From: Glaciimonas immobilis
GTDB lineage: Bacteria; Pseudomonadota; Gammaproteobacteria; Burkholderiales; Burkholderiaceae_D
Length of the DNA stretch: 64,000 nucleotides
Direction: 5' to 3'
NCBI RefSeq assembly: GCF_011947285.1
Contig: NZ_JAAOZT010000012.1
Coordinates: 124,001-188,000 of the forward strand
The notes beneath the pieces are model-generated. The model was not told where the DNA came from. It ran no database searches and saw only the letters and a program-made list of their open reading frames with translations. How positions within the stretch are numbered: the stretch's first letter is position 1; each line of letters opens with the position of its first letter. The position numbers were made by a program, and so were the translations under genes. This document shows, piece after piece, positions 60,499-64,000 of the stretch.

Positions 60499-61407
60499 AT
60501 GATTAACGATGTCAATCCCGCTATTTCGGCTGTTAGCTTTCCGAAAGAACTTCGCAGCTCGGGTGAAATTTGCGTCAACAATGTCAGCAAGTCCTATGGT
60601 GCCGGGCAATTCACCAAAGAGGTAGTGCAGGACTGCTCCTTCACCATTGAGCGTAACAAATTAACGGTGATGATCGGCCCCTCTGGCTGTGGAAAAAGTA
60701 CCCTTATCCGGCTGTTAGCAGGTTTTGAGGCGCCCACCACCGGTAGCATGACACTCAACGACAAACCGATCACTAAACCAGGGCGTGACCGGCTGGTCGT
60801 ATTTCAGGAGTCAGCACTGTTCCCCTGGATGACGACCTATGACAACATCATGTTCGGACCGCGGGCACGTGGGGAGGACACCCAGCAAGCCCGCGATCTG
60901 GCCGAATTTTTACTGCACAAGGTTGGCCTGACCGCGTTCAGAAAAAAATATCCTCCGCAGCTTTCCGGTGGAATGCAACGCCGCGCCGAGCTGGCACGGG
61001 CGATGATTAATAATCCTGAAGTGATGATTCTGGATGAGCCATTTCGCGGTCTCGATGCCATGTCAAAGGAGCTGATGTGGGAGTATTACGCCGGTCTGTT
61101 CGACGAGTCCCGGCGCACCAGTTTCTTTGTCACCACCGATATCGATGAGGCGATCTTCCTGGCCGACCGGCTACTGATCATGACCAATATTCCCGCCCGG
61201 GTCCGCGCCACCCTTGAGATCGATGTCCCTCGCCCGCGTCGTTTAGTCGATATGGTGAATTGCGAGCGCGCCAATGAAGTCAAGATGGAAGCGCTGGCAC
61301 TTTTACATGAAGAAGCGATGAAATCCTTTTCCGGCGGCAGTAAGGCGGCGGCCGATTTCGTTGAGGCTTATGCCAAACGTGCGCATAAGGCGGAAGTCGC
61401 GCAGTAG
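60499..61407 (+). CDS. ABC transporter ATPase lacking the switch histidine (SsuB/TauB-like)
   Basis: 302 residues, AAGGAA upstream. Walker A GPSGCGKST (60-68), signature LSGGM (155-159) and Walker B MILDEP with its Glu are intact, but the H-loop reads FFVTTDIDEA: Thr213 replaces the switch His. Its own ATP site would be completed by the degenerate VSSGL signature of the 58778 product, so both defects fall in the same composite site. C-terminal helix-rich extension of about 60 residues. Confidence 0.92.
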   Translation: MINDVNPAISAVSFPKELRSSGEICVNNVSKSYGAGQFTKEVVQDCSFTIERNKLTVMIGPSGCGKSTLIRLLAGFEAPTTGSMTLNDKPITKPGRDRLVVFQESALFPWMTTYDNIMFGPRARGEDTQQARDLAEFLLHKVGLTAFRKKYPPQLSGGMQRRAELARAMINNPEVMILDEPFRGLDAMSKELMWEYYAGLFDESRRTSFFVTTDIDEAIFLADRLLIMTNIPARVRATLEIDVPRPRRLVDMVNCERANEVKMEALALLHEEAMKSFSGGSKAAADFVEAYAKRAHKAEVAQ

Positions 61408-61472
61408 TTATTCCAAAGCTTACGCAGAAACGCTTTCTAAGAAATGTTAGACCACTTCAGGAGACTTACACA

Positions 61473-62324
61473 ATGGCAACCGAAATTATTGACATGCGCA
61501 GCCGTCCGTCTTTCTTGCATGATTTTTACGGCGCAACGCCCGGCACCAAAGAATACGATGTCGTGAAATGGCTAAACCGACGCGTCGGTGCCAAGGACGA
61601 CGAACACTTTACCCGCTCGAAAACGATCAAGGGCTTCGTCGATGACGTGCGCGGCAGTGGTATTCAGACGGCGGTTGTCGTGGGACGTGATATTCCCGGG
61701 ATTCAACATAGCAACGATGAGATTTACAAGATCACTAATAAATACAAAGAATTGGTTGGCATCGGCTCGGTCGATCCTTACGCGCTGGGTAGCCAGGGCG
61801 CCGTCAAAGAAGTTGAGCGGGCAATCAAGGAGCTTGGCCTCAAGGGGATCAATCTGGAGCCAGGATTTGGTGCGGTGCCGACCCATGCGGACGACCCGAT
61901 CTTCTTCCCGGTCTACGAAATATGCGCCCAGCTTAATGTGCCCGTATGCCTGATGTCGGGGCCCACCACACCTAATTTCGATCACAATGATCCAGCCGCA
62001 ATAGGCCGCCTGGCGCGCACTTTTCCGAATTTATCCATCATCTGTTATCACGGATTTTATCCGCGCGTGAATGAAATAATCGGCGTCGCTTTCCGCTACG
62101 AGAACGTCTTTATTGTGCCTGACATGTACATTTTTTTGCCTGGCAGTCACTTGTATGTAGAAGCTGCCAATGGCTTCATGAAAGATCAGCTTATGTTTGG
62201 CAGTTCTTACCCGTTCCGACCGATGGGACAGTCAGTTGAGGATTACCAAAAGCTTGGCTTCCGGGGCGACGTGCTGGATGCGGTACTTTCAGGCAATGCC
62301 AGGCGCGTCTTGAAACTCACTTAA
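61473..62324 (+). CDS. Amidohydrolase-like TIM-barrel protein without metal ligands
   Basis: 283 residues, CAGGAGA upstream. The amidohydrolase_2 (COG2159) barrel is recognisable, but the N-terminal His-x-His is Arg9-Ser10-Arg11 (IDMRSRP), and the usual GSDYP Asp is Ser245 (GSSYPF). One His remains in IICYHGFYP. Such a protein would not bind the usual zinc and may be a metal-free hydrolase or isomerase, or a binding protein. It closes the transport group, followed by a hairpin. Role unknown. Confidence 0.75.
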   Translation: MATEIIDMRSRPSFLHDFYGATPGTKEYDVVKWLNRRVGAKDDEHFTRSKTIKGFVDDVRGSGIQTAVVVGRDIPGIQHSNDEIYKITNKYKELVGIGSVDPYALGSQGAVKEVERAIKELGLKGINLEPGFGAVPTHADDPIFFPVYEICAQLNVPVCLMSGPTTPNFDHNDPAAIGRLARTFPNLSIICYHGFYPRVNEIIGVAFRYENVFIVPDMYIFLPGSHLYVEAANGFMKDQLMFGSSYPFRPMGQSVEDYQKLGFRGDVLDAVLSGNARRVLKLT

Positions 62325-62332
62325 TCTGCCGC

Positions 62333-62362
62333 CAGGCACCGGCATTTAAAGCACGGTGCCTG
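62333..62362. terminator. Hairpin after the amidohydrolase-like gene
   Basis: CAGGCACCG (62333-62341) pairs with CGGTGCCTG (62354-62362), a 9-bp stem eight bases after the stop. No T-tract. It marks the probable end of the sigma-54 locus. Confidence 0.55.
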
Positions 62363-62400
62363 CGTTGACGCCGGTATCTTTAACGAAGAAACCTACAGTT

Positions 62401-64000
62401 ATGCTGAGCGTCCTTCTAAAGTATAGATTTCTGTTCCGCCGTCGCTTTGGCGCATCGGACGAGCATGCAATGCTTTTGTGGGCCGCGTTGATCGGTCTGC
62501 TCGGCGCGTGCGCCACAATCGCGTTTCGCGACAGCATCCTTGGCCTGCAGGAATTGCTCACGGGAAGGACCGGTTCTTTGGTTGAGATCGCCAAGAGCCT
62601 GCCATGGTATGCGCGCATGTTGCTTCCCGCAGGGGGAGGCGTGGTAGCCGGTATTTTTCTAGTGCTGGCCAAGCGGGTTACGGTCGGCGCGTCTTCGGAT
62701 TATATGGAGGCAATCTCCATTGGCGACGGCAACATTCCCGTGAAGCAAAGTTTGTTGCGCAGTATTTCTTCATTGAGTTCCATTGCCACCGGAGGATCGA
62801 TTGGTCGCGAAGGGTCGATGGTCCATCTGGCTGCGATGGCAGCATCCATCGTAGGGCGCATCGTTCACTTTAATCCCCAGCGCCTTCGGCTTTTAGTCGC
62901 TTGCGGTGCTGCTGCAGGACTCACTTCTGCCTATAACGCGCCGATTGCAGGTGCGTTTTTCATCTCTGAAATCGTGCTGGGCTCAATCGCCATGCGCAGT
63001 TTCGGTCCGATTTTGGTCGCCTCGGTCGTGGCCAATATCACTATGCGTGAGTTACCCGATTACAAACCAACCTATGAAATGCCCACTTTTCCAGCCATTT
63101 TCGGTGCAGAAGTCATATTTTTTGTTGCACTGGGTGTGCTGTGCGGCGTCGCCGCCCCACAGTTCCTGCGCCTGCTGCAGTTTAGCAAGCGTACATTTCA
63201 GCGTACCAGTTGGCCTATGCCACTGCGGCTAGGAATCGGTGGCTTGATGGTCGGCATCATATCGATCTGGGTTCCTCAGGTATGGGGTAATGGTTACAGC
63301 GTGGTTAATTCGTTGTTGCATGCACCCTTGCAGGCACCATGGTCCTGGACGGCAGTGCTGGTCATACTCGTGTTCAAGATCATCGCCACCGCCCTGACCA
63401 CTGGTTCTGGCGCTGTGGGCGGCGTGTTCACTCCCGCTCTTTTCGTGGGTGCTGCTCTCGGTTATCTGGCGGGGCTAGGCGTGGACCAGTTATTACCGGG
63501 TAGCACGTCGGAGCCCTTTGCCTACGCCATCGTGGGAATGGGCGCATTTCTCGCTGCCGCTACCGGGGCGCCGCTAATGGCAATTTTGATGATCTTCGAG
63601 ATGACCTTGAGTTACCAGGTCGTACTACCGTTGATGCTGTCTTGCGTAGTGGCGTACTTCGTTGCACATGCCATCGACGATACCGCAATGTATGAGATCA
63701 CCATGAAACGCAACCGCGATGCAAAAGTACGCCAGCTGCTACGTAACACTCACATGCGCGATTTGATCAAGCCCGCAAATACTGTGCTGCCTGTCACAGC
63801 AAGCTTCGAGGAAATTTCGCGCATGTTCCTGCAATATCCGGTGAAATATATTTATATCGTCGATGACCAAAACCACTATCAGGGCGTGGTCGCGTTGCAA
63901 GATGTAACCTCTGCACTGCTCGATAAAGATGACACATCGATGATGTCCGCAATGGACTTTCTACAACATGATTGCTTACACCTGATTACCCCAGAAATGA
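62401..64000 (+). CDS. ClC-family chloride channel/antiporter with C-terminal CBS domain, truncated by the window
   Basis: Open from the ATG at 62401 to the window end (533 codons, no stop). ClC signatures are in order: IGDGNIP (GSGIP region), GGSIGREGSMVH with the gating Glu, SAYNAPIAGAFF, TTGSGAVGGVFTPALFVG (GxFxP). About 10-12 membrane helices, then a cytoplasmic CBS domain starting near MRDLIKPANTVLPV. It exchanges or conducts Cl- across the inner membrane. It is not obviously linked to the locus before it. Confidence 0.9.
   Translation, partial: MLSVLLKYRFLFRRRFGASDEHAMLLWAALIGLLGACATIAFRDSILGLQELLTGRTGSLVEIAKSLPWYARMLLPAGGGVVAGIFLVLAKRVTVGASSDYMEAISIGDGNIPVKQSLLRSISSLSSIATGGSIGREGSMVHLAAMAASIVGRIVHFNPQRLRLLVACGAAAGLTSAYNAPIAGAFFISEIVLGSIAMRSFGPILVASVVANITMRELPDYKPTYEMPTFPAIFGAEVIFFVALGVLCGVAAPQFLRLLQFSKRTFQRTSWPMPLRLGIGGLMVGIISIWVPQVWGNGYSVVNSLLHAPLQAPWSWTAVLVILVFKIIATALTTGSGAVGGVFTPALFVGAALGYLAGLGVDQLLPGSTSEPFAYAIVGMGAFLAAATGAPLMAILMIFEMTLSYQVVLPLMLSCVVAYFVAHAIDDTAMYEITMKRNRDAKVRQLLRNTHMRDLIKPANTVLPVTASFEEISRMFLQYPVKYIYIVDDQNHYQGVVALQDVTSALLDKDDTSMMSAMDFLQHDCLHLITPEM

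Overview
The window looks like a chromosomal catabolic region of a betaproteobacterium in the Burkholderiales, probably Oxalobacteraceae (Glaciimonas, Collimonas or Herbaspirillum relatives). The reasons are moderate GC (roughly 53% by eye), two orphan Bug-type TTT receptors, Liv-type ABC transporters next to CoA-dependent degradation genes, and a dispersed intergenic repeat of the GTTACTT..AAGTAAC type. The genus is an inference. I see no rRNA, tRNA, CRISPR array or full insertion sequence.

Layout. Bases 1-159 are the 3' end of a CaiB/BaiF CoA-transferase gene. Bases 410-10106 (minus) hold a TetR regulator and a CoA-ester operon: Bug receptor, acyl-CoA synthetase, three thiolase-fold proteins without the nucleophilic cysteine, two DUF35 proteins and a flavin monooxygenase. 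Bases 10812-13528 hold a CzcE-like protein, a cytochrome c and a PQQ alcohol dehydrogenase with the Asp signature of lanthanide enzymes. Bases 13670-40610 are rich in Baeyer-Villiger-type chemistry: two type I BVMOs, a luciferase-like monooxygenase with its flavin reductase, two SDRs, an esterase, a nitronate monooxygenase, two Liv-type ABC systems plus an extra receptor, a second Bug receptor, and LysR, IclR and MarR regulators. A conserved TTTCGAAA-containing box lies upstream of four receptor genes and one SDR gene in this region, which suggests one regulon, plausibly that of the IclR protein.

Bases 40969-62324 are the most unusual part: a sigma-54-controlled locus, probably for uptake and oxygenolytic desulfonation of an organosulfonate. 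It encodes a two-component system with an NtrC-type activator, two NitT/TauT-type receptors, two permeases, two ATPases, a Rieske oxygenase (alpha and beta), its reductase and Rieske ferredoxin, a SoeABC-like sulfite dehydrogenase, a TauE/SafE exporter and an amidohydrolase-like protein. Good -24/-12 promoters sit 116-149 bp from arrays of a GTTTC-N5-GAAAC-like element spaced 23-24 bp apart. The array between soeABC and the oxygenase operon serves divergent promoters, so sulfite production and sulfite oxidation should be induced together.

The most novel feature is a cyclic-nucleotide-binding-like domain that occurs three times in this locus, never with a DNA-binding domain: alone, fused to the Rieske ferredoxin, and fused to the N-terminus of an ABC permease. 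All three copies have Trp where cAMP-binding proteins have the ribose-binding Glu (FGW instead of FGE). I propose that they sense one common ligand and adjust import and electron delivery together. The two ATPases carry complementary defects that would all fall in one of the two ATP sites of a heterodimer. The window ends inside a ClC-type chloride channel gene.
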